64,000 nucleotides of DNA from an uncultured Roseicyclus sp. (GTDB lineage: Bacteria > Pseudomonadota > Alphaproteobacteria > Rhodobacterales > Rhodobacteraceae): NCBI GenBank assembly GCA_947491935.1, contig CANLLF010000003.1, forward strand, positions 310,001 through 374,000, given 5' to 3'. Positions 55,357 through 62,678 of the stretch are shown piece after piece (position 1 is the first letter of the stretch; the number at the start of each line of letters is the position of its first letter). The notes below the pieces were generated by a model. That model saw only the letters and a list, made by a program, of their open reading frames with translations. It searched no databases and was not told the DNA's origin. The position numbers were made by a program, and so were the translations under genes.

Positions 55357-56006
55357 CCCTGCGACCTCTCGCCTTGCAGGTCATATTCTGCGATCTCCGC
55401 CTCGCTCAGATCAAGGCTACGGATGCCCCATACCATCAGTCCGATGATGAAAAACGCCGCCGGGGCCAACTGCATGAAGGACAGGGGCTGGAACCATCCG
55501 CCATCGGCAACAATGGGCAGGATCGTGATACCAAGAAGGGTGCCGTGGCCCAGAAGCTCCCGTATGGAGCCGACGATGATCAGGATCAGGCTGTAGCCAA
55601 TCCCGTTTCCGAGCGCGTCCAGAATCGATGGGGCCACCGGGTTGCGCATCGCAAAGGCCTCTGCCCGACCAAGGACAAGGCAGTTCGTGACGATGAGGCC
55701 CACATACACGCTCAGCGCACGGCTCAGCTCGAACGCGAAGGCCCGCATCAATTCGTCGATGACAATGACGAGCGATGCGATGATGGTGATCTGCACGATC
55801 AGGCGGATGGCTTGCGGGATGTGGTGACGCAGAAGGCTGATGATGGCCGACGACAGGCAAATCACCGCCGTCAGTGCGGCGGACATCATCAGGGCCGTAT
55901 CGAGAGATGTCGTGACCGCCAGGGCCGAGCAGACGCCCAGGATCTGGTGCGTGACCGGATTTTGCGCAACGAGTTGACGGGTGAATTGGGACAGCGCCTT
56001 CGTCAT
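55353..56006 (-). CDS. nqrD: Na+-NQR subunit D
   Basis: 217 residues with the ATG of [12 protein letters not shown]; the same frame extends upstream without membrane character. Six spans; iron-ligand cysteines C26 in [10 protein letters not shown] and C109 in [10 protein letters not shown]. It is the pseudosymmetric partner of NqrE. It starts one base after the nqrC stop. Confidence 0.94.
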   Translation of the reverse strand: MTKALSQFTRQLVAQNPVTHQILGVCSALAVTTSLDTALMMSAALTAVICLSSAIISLLRHHIPQAIRLIVQITIIASLVIVIDELMRAFAFELSRALSVYVGLIVTNCLVLGRAEAFAMRNPVAPSILDALGNGIGYSLILIIVGSIRELLGHGTLLGITILPIVADGGWFQPLSFMQLAPAAFFIIGLMVWGIRSLDLSEAEIAEYDLQGERSQG

Positions 56007-56007
56007 G

Positions 56008-56805
56008 TCAAAGCCCCTCGCTGCGGAGGCGGGAAAGGAAGGGGCCGAACCCATCTTCCCCCAGCCAGTAATGCAGCATGTCGGTGATCCCGTTTCCGGT
56101 GCGCGTGGCGCCCGAAATCCCGTCGACCTCGTAGGGTCCACTCGCCTGACCGCGCACGACTTCGATAACAATCTGGCCAGAAGCGTCGGCAACCTGTCGG
56201 CCTGGCCAAAGGGCCTGCCATTCGGAATCCTCGATCCGCGCGCCAAGCCCCGCCGTTTCGGCTTGCGCAGTAATTGTCAGGGCCGCGATTGTGGTCAGGT
56301 CAGCCTCCAGCGCCAGGAGCGCCTCGATCCGCGATTGGTAGCCCGTGCCCGATACCGGCAGGATCACCAATGCGACGTCACCGTCGCTTTCGAGGATGTG
56401 GACGGGTGCCAGCGGCGCTCTCTGACGTAGGCCGGCGATGTCGAGGTCTGCCGGGATGGCAACGGCGGTCTCGGGGTCATTTGCGGCGGCGGTCATGTCG
56501 TAGGTGTCGGGCGGGACATCGTCGGCAAACTGCCCGGTCGACAGGTCCACCAGATAGGTGCTCAGACTGTCTGCACCGCTCTCGGCCAAAACGTCTGCCA
56601 TGCCCGGCAAGGTGTCCAGCATTGCGGCCATGCGGGCCGCGCGTTCGGCCTCCAGATGCGCCTGCTGTCGCGGTTCGAGCCAGATAGCGGCGGCGGAGAC
56701 AACAAGGGAACAGGCAAGGGCAACGAGGAATGACACTGTCATGATCTTCGCCGGGCTCTCGTTGCCTGGTTGTTGAGATGCGGTGGGGGCGTGGGGCTTA
56801 TCCAT
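56008..56805 (-). CDS. nqrC: Na+-NQR subunit C (covalent-FMN protein)
   Basis: 265 residues from the ATG that overlaps the nqrB stop. One N-terminal membrane anchor (about 22-42) precedes a periplasmic FMN_bind domain with the flavinylation motif GISGATRTG (T234). The Thr carries FMN attached by ApbE. The first 20 residues of a possible longer start are unlike the family, so the internal ATG was chosen. Confidence 0.92.
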   Translation of the reverse strand: MDKPHAPTASQQPGNESPAKIMTVSFLVALACSLVVSAAAIWLEPRQQAHLEAERAARMAAMLDTLPGMADVLAESGADSLSTYLVDLSTGQFADDVPPDTYDMTAAANDPETAVAIPADLDIAGLRQRAPLAPVHILESDGDVALVILPVSGTGYQSRIEALLALEADLTTIAALTITAQAETAGLGARIEDSEWQALWPGRQVADASGQIVIEVVRGQASGPYEVDGISGATRTGNGITDMLHYWLGEDGFGPFLSRLRSEGL

Positions 56806-57595
56806 GGCGCAACCGTCCGGCCCGTATCTGAAGAGAGATCGCCACATGGTCAAAGAGGGGGGCAAAGAGGCTGGCGGTGAGGGCGGCGAAGATAATCGGA
56901 TTGATCGTGACCGGTTCCGTAGCTATCCCGCCGAAAACCCAGACCAGCGCTCCGGCGACCGCGCCATATAGCACCCGTCCGCCGAGTGTGACGGCGGACG
57001 CGGTCGGGTCTGCGATCAGGAAGACAAAGGCAGGAAGAGCCACAAGGGCCAGTTGGGCAAGGTCAGTGGGTGTTGCCAAAGAATGGATGGCGCCCAAGGT
57101 CGTGGCGAAGGCCACAAGCACAGAGAGGCTGCACAGCCCCGTCAGCAACAGCAGGGCCAGCCCCGGCAGGCAGGCCAGCGTCGCGAGGGTCGATGGCTCC
57201 CGCAGTTCGAGGTTGGGGAGCGACAGGAGGGCAAGGGCCAATGCAACCGTCGCGGGTGACAGGAAACCGAAGCCGCGCCCGCCAAACACATGCTCTCCGA
57301 TGACAGTGGCCAAAGACAGGGTGACGGCCATATGCCAGATCGGGATATCGGTTGGGGTCAGCAAAACAAAGATCGCGGCGGCGGTCAGCCCCTGCGGGAG
57401 AAACTGTTGGCGCCGCGCCTTTGCAAAGGCGTAGTCCCAAGCCAATACGATCAGTAACGCGGCCCCGAACTGGACAAGGGCGGGCTGCCCGCGCTCCACC
57501 AGAACGATGGCCAGAGGGGGGGCCACCGCGATGATTTGGAGAGCGATCAGGCTGATCGCCCCGCGCCCCTGCATGGCGTGTGTCAGCGCTTTCAC
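56798..57595 (-). CDS. nqrB: Short NqrB-like subunit without the covalent-FMN region
   Basis: 265 residues from a GTG overlapping the nqrA stop (GTGA); typical NqrB has about 415. Recognisable segments are LPIWH-like DIPIWHMAVTLSLATVIGE, HVFGGRGFGFLSPA, FLIADPTASAVTLGGRVLYG and the C-terminal ASLFAPLFDHVAI. The roughly 150 N-terminal residues of canonical NqrB are absent. The stretch after FLSPATVALALA that normally leads to DGxSGAT is replaced by a short SLPNLELREPSTLATL. No SGAT occurs anywhere. It may still bind riboflavin or quinone. No start further upstream adds NqrB-like sequence. Confidence 0.8.
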   Translation of the reverse strand: MKALTHAMQGRGAISLIALQIIAVAPPLAIVLVERGQPALVQFGAALLIVLAWDYAFAKARRQQFLPQGLTAAAIFVLLTPTDIPIWHMAVTLSLATVIGEHVFGGRGFGFLSPATVALALALLSLPNLELREPSTLATLACLPGLALLLLTGLCSLSVLVAFATTLGAIHSLATPTDLAQLALVALPAFVFLIADPTASAVTLGGRVLYGAVAGALVWVFGGIATEPVTINPIIFAALTASLFAPLFDHVAISLQIRAGRLRHG

Positions 57596-58749
57596 GACAG
57601 ATCGCTCCGCAGTCTTTCCAACACATCGCGCAGTCGACGTGCGTAGTCTGTTCCACTTGTGCAGATCGCGGTGAGGGGCGCGATATCGTCTTCCAGCAAG
57701 TGAAGGCATCCCAACCGCGCGCTTGTCTCCGCATCGCCGACGGCCAGCGATCGCATAAGGGGGATTGCGGGCAGGCGGATCGGCAAGGCCCGCCAAAGGC
57801 TTGCGAGCGGGATGATTGGTTGTGGTTTCGTCGGGGCCGAACGGATGCGCGCCACAAGGCTCGCATCCAGATGGTGACGGCCGAGGAAGGCGCTGACGCG
57901 GCCAGACGGTGCCGCGCCCGACCACGTTTCACGTTCAGGACCCGGTTGCCCCAGCAATTGGCCCAGATCCGCGCCCAGTGGCACATTCAATGTCGGTGCG
58001 GGGCGGGTTGGGTCCGACCATAATGCGACCCGGCGAACAGGATCATATCGCCCCGTCTCCAGCAGATGCCCGATGGCAATGACATCCTGATAGCCGATGG
58101 TCCAGGTCGCGCGCCCCGGGCTGGCGGGGGCGATCCGGACAACTTGCGCGGCCGGGCTGGACCACTGGTGCCCGGACCGGCGGTGGACCTGCAGGCGTGG
58201 CAATGCGGGTGCATCAATTCCCGATTTGTCGGCTAGGCACAGGTGAACCGAGCCATCGGTCAGCTCGGAGATGGCGTCCAAGCCGCGGTCGAACGTATCG
58301 CCACGCCCGCGCAAAACGTCGCGGGGATCTGGTGCGACACGGCTGCTTGGGACGGCGGACACGACAATGGCTGCGGCCTTGGCATCGGGGTGTGGCGGGC
58401 CGCCGAACGGCCGGGACACGAAGGCGGGCCACATCCCCCGCGCCAACAGGTAGTCGCGGATGCTTTGGTCGGGGCCGATCCGGTTATCCGGGGCTGCCGC
58501 GCCGGCATCGCCCGGTGCCAATGTCACCGCAGACAGCATCCGACGGGCCGCAAGCCGGATCGAGGTGACCCGCCCGTAGATGGGCGCCGCGAAAGCAATT
58601 TCCGGGTGTTTTGCATTGCGAAACAGGATCTGCCCGGGGGCGACGCTGTCACCCTCCTGAACCTCAGGGCGGATGCGCAGATTGGGGTAATCCGCGCCCA
58701 GAAGTGCAGCTGCAATCGTATTGGATGCGGCGATGTCAGTGGCGGTCAT
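57592..58749 (-). CDS. nqrA: Na+-NQR subunit A (short form)
   Basis: 385 residues, against about 446 usually. The N-terminal RnfC/NqrA barrel is visible (RPEVQEGDSVAPGQILFRNAKHPE, APIYGRVTSIRLAARRMLSAV), then LLARGMWPAFVSRPFGGPP and SAVPSSRVAPDPRDVLRG. It is the soluble cytoplasmic subunit, the first gene of the operon. The shortening lies in the middle and C-terminal parts. It is divergent from the pentaheme cytochrome with a shared FNR-like box. Confidence 0.88.
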   Translation of the reverse strand: MTATDIAASNTIAAALLGADYPNLRIRPEVQEGDSVAPGQILFRNAKHPEIAFAAPIYGRVTSIRLAARRMLSAVTLAPGDAGAAAPDNRIGPDQSIRDYLLARGMWPAFVSRPFGGPPHPDAKAAAIVVSAVPSSRVAPDPRDVLRGRGDTFDRGLDAISELTDGSVHLCLADKSGIDAPALPRLQVHRRSGHQWSSPAAQVVRIAPASPGRATWTIGYQDVIAIGHLLETGRYDPVRRVALWSDPTRPAPTLNVPLGADLGQLLGQPGPERETWSGAAPSGRVSAFLGRHHLDASLVARIRSAPTKPQPIIPLASLWRALPIRLPAIPLMRSLAVGDAETSARLGCLHLLEDDIAPLTAICTSGTDYARRLRDVLERLRSDLS

Positions 58750-58825
58750 GTTGGCCCGATAGTGTGTCGTGTGAAGGTGCAGAAGGCGCGTGGATCAAGA
58801 TTGCGCTGCCGCGGCGGGGCCCGAA

Positions 58826-58839
58826 TTGATTTTCGTCAA
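58826..58839. promoter_or_regulatory. FNR-like box shared by nqr and the pentaheme cytochrome
   Basis: TTGATtttcGTCAA matches nine of ten positions. It lies 78 bases before the cytochrome start and 77 before the nqrA start, almost centred in the 167-base divergent gap. Confidence 0.65.
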
Positions 58840-58916
58840 TGCCTCCGCCGGGCGCTGTGGCGGAATGCGGGGATAGCTCACCCGTTTCCATGCCCATTGC
58901 CTGAGGAATGCCGATC

Positions 58917-59993
58917 ATGCTCCGCCCCTTCGCCGTCTTGGCCGTCCTTATCGCCTCTGTCGCCATAGCCCATGCGCAGGATGATCGGCCGACCTTGACC
59001 CAGATCACCGAAGCCTGGCTCGCGTCGCCCCATGCCGACCGCGCATCCGAGGCGTTCACGCATTGGAACGAGGACGGGGAGATCACCGGCCAATGCGCGG
59101 TATGCCATTCATCCATTGGATTGCTCGACTACCTCGGGTCGCCCATGGAGACCGTCGGGGCAATCGATCATCCGGTGCCCTTGGGTTCGGTCATCGGCTG
59201 CGCGTCGTGCCACGTGGCCACGGCCTCCGAGCTGTCCGAGGTGCCGTTCCCCTCGGGCGTTCACCTGTCTCTGGATCGAGGCTCTGCCATCTGCTCGGTC
59301 TGCCATCAGGGGCGGGCCTCCACAGGTGCCGTCGACGCGGCCATCGCGGGGCAAGCGGACGATGCGGTTCAGCCCGAATTAGGCTTCGTGAACTCGCATT
59401 ATGCCTTGGCCGGTGCCACCACGCAGGGCAGCGCAGCCCATGGCGGATACGAATACCAGGGCCGCGACTATGCCGGGCCGTTCACCCATGTGGCTGACTT
59501 GAATACATGTACTTCTTGCCATTCGCCGCATGGCCTGCAGGTCGAGATCACCAGTTGCACAAGCTGCCACGAAGGCGTTGTGGAATTTACGGCAATCCGC
59601 ACCTCGCCCACGGATTTCGATGGGGACGGCGATACAACCGAGGGGATCGCGGATCCGATTGCAACGCTTCACGCCGCGCTGGAACAAGCGATCTTGCTTT
59701 ACGCCGACGAGGTCGCTGGCCAGCCGGTGGTTTATGCCGCGGGATCGTATCCATACTTCTTCGCTGATACCGACGGAGACGGATCCATTTCCGAAGGAGA
59801 AGCGGCCTTTCCCAACCGCTATCAGAACTGGACGCCGCGCTTGTTGCGGGCCGCCTACAATTACCAGTACGTCCGTCAGGACGGCGGTGCCTTTACTCAC
59901 AACCCGCATTACGCGCTGCAACTCCTCTACGATTCGCTGGCCGATCTGGGCCAGGCGGTGGAGGTCGATATCACAGCCTTCACCCGCCCCTGA
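58917..59993 (+). CDS. Periplasmic pentaheme c-type cytochrome with EF-hand-like loops
   Basis: 358 residues. A signal peptide (MLRPFAVLAVLIASVAIAHA) is followed by five CxxCH haem sites: C60-H64, C95-H99, C126-H130, C198-H202 and C214-H218. Two Asp-rich loops (DFDGDGDTTEG near 235 and DTDGDGSISEGEA near 285) look like calcium-binding EF-hands. I chose the ATG nine bases after GAGGA, not the one three codons earlier. The function is unknown. It is probably an electron carrier, divergent from nqr and in operon with the antiporter. Confidence 0.82.
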   Translation: MLRPFAVLAVLIASVAIAHAQDDRPTLTQITEAWLASPHADRASEAFTHWNEDGEITGQCAVCHSSIGLLDYLGSPMETVGAIDHPVPLGSVIGCASCHVATASELSEVPFPSGVHLSLDRGSAICSVCHQGRASTGAVDAAIAGQADDAVQPELGFVNSHYALAGATTQGSAAHGGYEYQGRDYAGPFTHVADLNTCTSCHSPHGLQVEITSCTSCHEGVVEFTAIRTSPTDFDGDGDTTEGIADPIATLHAALEQAILLYADEVAGQPVVYAAGSYPYFFADTDGDGSISEGEAAFPNRYQNWTPRLLRAAYNYQYVRQDGGAFTHNPHYALQLLYDSLADLGQAVEVDITAFTRP

Positions 59994-60005
59994 TTCCGCC
60001 CGCCG

Positions 60006-61169
60006 ATGGACGCCGCGGCGATCATGATCACCTTGGGCGTGCTGTTTCTGGCCGCCCTCGCGCTGGATGCCGTCGGCCGGATCGTCCATGTGCCACGTGT
60101 GACGCTGCTGATCCTTCTGGGCGCCGTGCTCGGCCCGCCCGGTCTGGATGTCCTTCCCGAGATTTTCAGTGACGCCAAGGAGGAATATACCGCCATCGCG
60201 CTCACCATGGTTGCGTTCCTTTTGGGCGGTTCCCTGGAACGGCGGGCATTGGCGGAACATGGGCGAGAAATCGTCGCGCTGTCAGTGTGTGTCGTCATCG
60301 GCTCGGCCGCATTGGTCGGCGTCGCTCTGTTCTTGGCCGGTGTGCCCCTTCCAGTGGCACTGGCGCTGGCCGGGATATCGGCAGCCACTGCGCCCGCTGC
60401 GACGCGGGATGTTGTTCGGCAATCTGGGCGGAAAGGGCGTTTTGCCTCGAACTTACTGGGGATCGTGGCCATCGATGACGCCTGGGGGCTGATCGTGTTC
60501 AGTGTCCTTCTGACGGTGGCTGCCCTGCTGACCGGGAGCGACGGCGCGATGGTGGCCATCGGGCACGGCGCCTGGGAAGCAGGGGGTGGGATCGTGCTTG
60601 GCCTCGCCATCGGCTTGCCTGCCGCCTACCTGACGGGGCGCTTGAAACGTGGTGAGCCCTCCCTTCTTGAGGCTCTGGGTGTGGTCCTGATCTGCGCCGG
60701 GCTGTCGCTGTCTTTCGAGGTCTCCTACCTTCTGGCGGGCATGACCGCGGGGGCCTGTGTCGTGAACCTTGCGAAACATCATCACTACCCGTTTCACGAG
60801 ATCGAACGGATCGAATGGCCCTTCGTCCTGCTCTTCTTCATCCTTGCCGGTGGGCTCTTCGATCTGGCTGTCGTGGCCCAGATCGGGTGGATCGGCGTGA
60901 TCTACATCCTGGCACGTTTGCTGGCGCGCCTCGTCGGTGGGTGGTGTGGCGCGGTTTTGGCGGAACTGCCCCCGCGCGAGGGGCTTTTGATGGGCCTTGC
61001 CCTAACGCCGCAAGCGGGTGTCGCCATTGGTATGGCTCTGGTCAGCGCGGATCGGTTCCCGGAGCATGGGGCACAAATCATCGCAGTGACAGTCGCCAGC
61101 ACCATCATATTCGAGCTGGTCGGGCCGTTCTTCACGCAATACGCCCTGTCGCGCGCGCCGGAGACTTGA
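60006..61169 (+). CDS. Cation:proton antiporter (CPA-type)
   Basis: 387 residues with 11-13 membrane spans. A paired-acidic/Asn region occurs in GIVAIDDAWGLIVF, the family ion site, and PAATRDVVRQSG precedes it. It begins 12 bases after the cytochrome stop. It should exchange Na+ or K+ for H+ across the inner membrane, and may couple to the Na+ gradient set by Nqr. Confidence 0.87.
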   Translation: MDAAAIMITLGVLFLAALALDAVGRIVHVPRVTLLILLGAVLGPPGLDVLPEIFSDAKEEYTAIALTMVAFLLGGSLERRALAEHGREIVALSVCVVIGSAALVGVALFLAGVPLPVALALAGISAATAPAATRDVVRQSGRKGRFASNLLGIVAIDDAWGLIVFSVLLTVAALLTGSDGAMVAIGHGAWEAGGGIVLGLAIGLPAAYLTGRLKRGEPSLLEALGVVLICAGLSLSFEVSYLLAGMTAGACVVNLAKHHHYPFHEIERIEWPFVLLFFILAGGLFDLAVVAQIGWIGVIYILARLLARLVGGWCGAVLAELPPREGLLMGLALTPQAGVAIGMALVSADRFPEHGAQIIAVTVASTIIFELVGPFFTQYALSRAPET

Positions 61170-61191
61170 GCGCGAGCTCCGATCGGTCGGA

Positions 61192-61437
61192 TCAGGACAT
61201 CTTGCCTGCAAGGTAGGGAATAGCGGACGCGAGCGATGAGATCTGAGGGTAATCGGCCTCGGGTACGTCAACGCCGAGCGTTTCATGAAGGGCGGTGACG
61301 AGCGAGAGGATATCCATCGAGTCGAGATCGAGATCATCTTGTAGATGATCGTCGTCGGCAATCGTGGCCGGGTCGAGATCGGGGGCGATCCCGATCAACT
61401 CGTGCAGGAAGGCGGCGCGGATTTCGGCGTGGGTCAT
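61192..61437 (-). CDS. Acyl carrier protein
   Basis: 81 residues. The phosphopantetheine site is DLDSMDIL with the acidic preceding helix typical of ACPs (DDHLQDDLD). It starts inside the E2 stop (ATGA), so it is the last gene of the 2-oxoacid dehydrogenase operon. It is clearly distinct from housekeeping AcpP by context. A specific acyl chain delivered by this operon is an inference. Confidence 0.87.
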   Translation of the reverse strand: MTHAEIRAAFLHELIGIAPDLDPATIADDDHLQDDLDLDSMDILSLVTALHETLGVDVPEADYPQISSLASAIPYLAGKMS

Positions 61438-62342
61438 AACGTGTCCGGTCTGCTCAGATGGGTTTCGAATGCTGCGATGAATTGGGATGCCTTTCGCCCA
61501 TCATTCGCGCGATGATCGACCGACATCGTCATGGTGACGACCGTTCGGCGCTGCACGGTTCCATCAACGACCCATGGCCGCGTGTGCGGCGCGCCGAGGC
61601 CGACCATCGCGACCTGAGGGGCAAAAATGACCCCGGCCATGGCGTCCGCGCCGCTTTCGCCCAGGCTGGACAGGGTGATGGTGCCCGCCGTCATCTCTCG
61701 GCTGCGCAGCCTCGATGTCCGTGCGCGGGCCACCAGGTCCCGCATGGCCGCCATGGTTTTGGCAAGTGAGAGTTCGTCGGCCCCAATCACGGCAGGCGCG
61801 ACGAGCCCGCCGCCACGTAATGCGATGGCGAGGCCGACATTGACCGCGTCCGCCCTCACAAACCCCTCGCCGTTGTCATGACCGTTGAGATCGGGGCAAT
61901 CGCGGGCCGCAAGTGCAGTTGCCCGAAGAAAAACCGCGCCCAGAAGGATACGTTTAGACGGTGGCCGGTCGGCGTTCAGGCACGCCACGTGATCGATGGC
62001 GGGCTGCGCATCCATGGTATGCGACAGATAGAAATGCGGGATGGTCTGTTTCGACCGCACCATGGCAGCCGCGATCGCCTGACGCATCGCATCCTTCTGG
62101 TGCCGGAGAGGGTGTGCTGGAGTGACGTCCTCCAGCGCATGTTCAACATCTGCCCTGACGATCACTCCGCCCGGGCCGGTTCCCGATGTACCCGTCAGGT
62201 CGATGCCCAGGTCCCGCGCCCGCATTCGCGCTGCAGGCGAGGCCTTCGGGCCTTCGGACGATCCCGGTATCGTTTCTAGTAGCGGATCACTAATGCCGGT
62301 GTCGGGGATTTCGACCGGCGTGGGCTCGGGTGCCTGCGGCAC
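61434..62342 (-). CDS. 2-oxoacid dehydrogenase E2, binding and catalytic domains (downstream part of an interrupted gene)
   Basis: 302 residues from a GTG in a Pro-rich linker without an SD. The peripheral-subunit-binding domain (ASPAARMRARDLGIDL) is followed by the acyltransferase domain. Its active site is SVDHRANDGRKASQF, equivalent to DHRVxDG. The frame is continuous with the lipoyl-domain gene upstream apart from one TAA at 62439-62441. The linker continues after that stop, so this is the rest of one E2. Whether a protein is made from the GTG is unclear. Confidence 0.8.
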   Translation of the reverse strand: MPQAPEPTPVEIPDTGISDPLLETIPGSSEGPKASPAARMRARDLGIDLTGTSGTGPGGVIVRADVEHALEDVTPAHPLRHQKDAMRQAIAAAMVRSKQTIPHFYLSHTMDAQPAIDHVACLNADRPPSKRILLGAVFLRATALAARDCPDLNGHDNGEGFVRADAVNVGLAIALRGGGLVAPAVIGADELSLAKTMAAMRDLVARARTSRLRSREMTAGTITLSSLGESGADAMAGVIFAPQVAMVGLGAPHTRPWVVDGTVQRRTVVTMTMSVDHRANDGRKASQFIAAFETHLSRPDTL

Positions 62343-62438
62343 GGAGGGACCGGGTGGATCTTGTGGCCGCGACGTAACGGGTTCAGGTGTCGGATCTGCC
62401 GGAGGGGACGTGATCTCGGTCGGGTTGGGATCGGATGC

Positions 62439-62675
62439 TTAGGGTGCGCCGATCACTGCTAGCGGCGCCCCGACGGGAACGACGTCACCCTCCTGCGCAA
62501 TCAAATCGCTGACGGGACCGGCCTCGAAACATTCGATCTCGATGGCGCCTTTTTGCGTTTCGACAACAGCGATGATATCTCCGCGCGATACGCTGTCGCC
62601 CACGGCCACCATCCAGTCGGTTAGGGTGCCATCTTCCATGTCGGCCCCGAGCGATGGCATTACGAAAACCCCCAT
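62439..62675 (-). CDS. Lipoyl-domain protein (N-terminal part of E2)
   Basis: 78 residues. A complete lipoyl fold with the lipoylation lysine in VVETQKGAIEIE (near 43). It ends VIGAP then TAA, exactly where the flexible linker of E2 would start. It begins four bases after the E1 stop. It may function as a free lipoyl carrier, or the gene may be disrupted by the stop. Confidence 0.82.
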   Translation of the reverse strand: MGVFVMPSLGADMEDGTLTDWMVAVGDSVSRGDIIAVVETQKGAIEIECFEAGPVSDLIAQEGDVVPVGAPLAVIGAP

Positions 62676-62678
62676 CTT

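Noticed and set aside
62439-62441. Stop in E2 as a recoded (selenocysteine or pyrrolysine) codon
   Set aside because: The codon is TAA, which is not used for either, and the site is a linker, not an active site.
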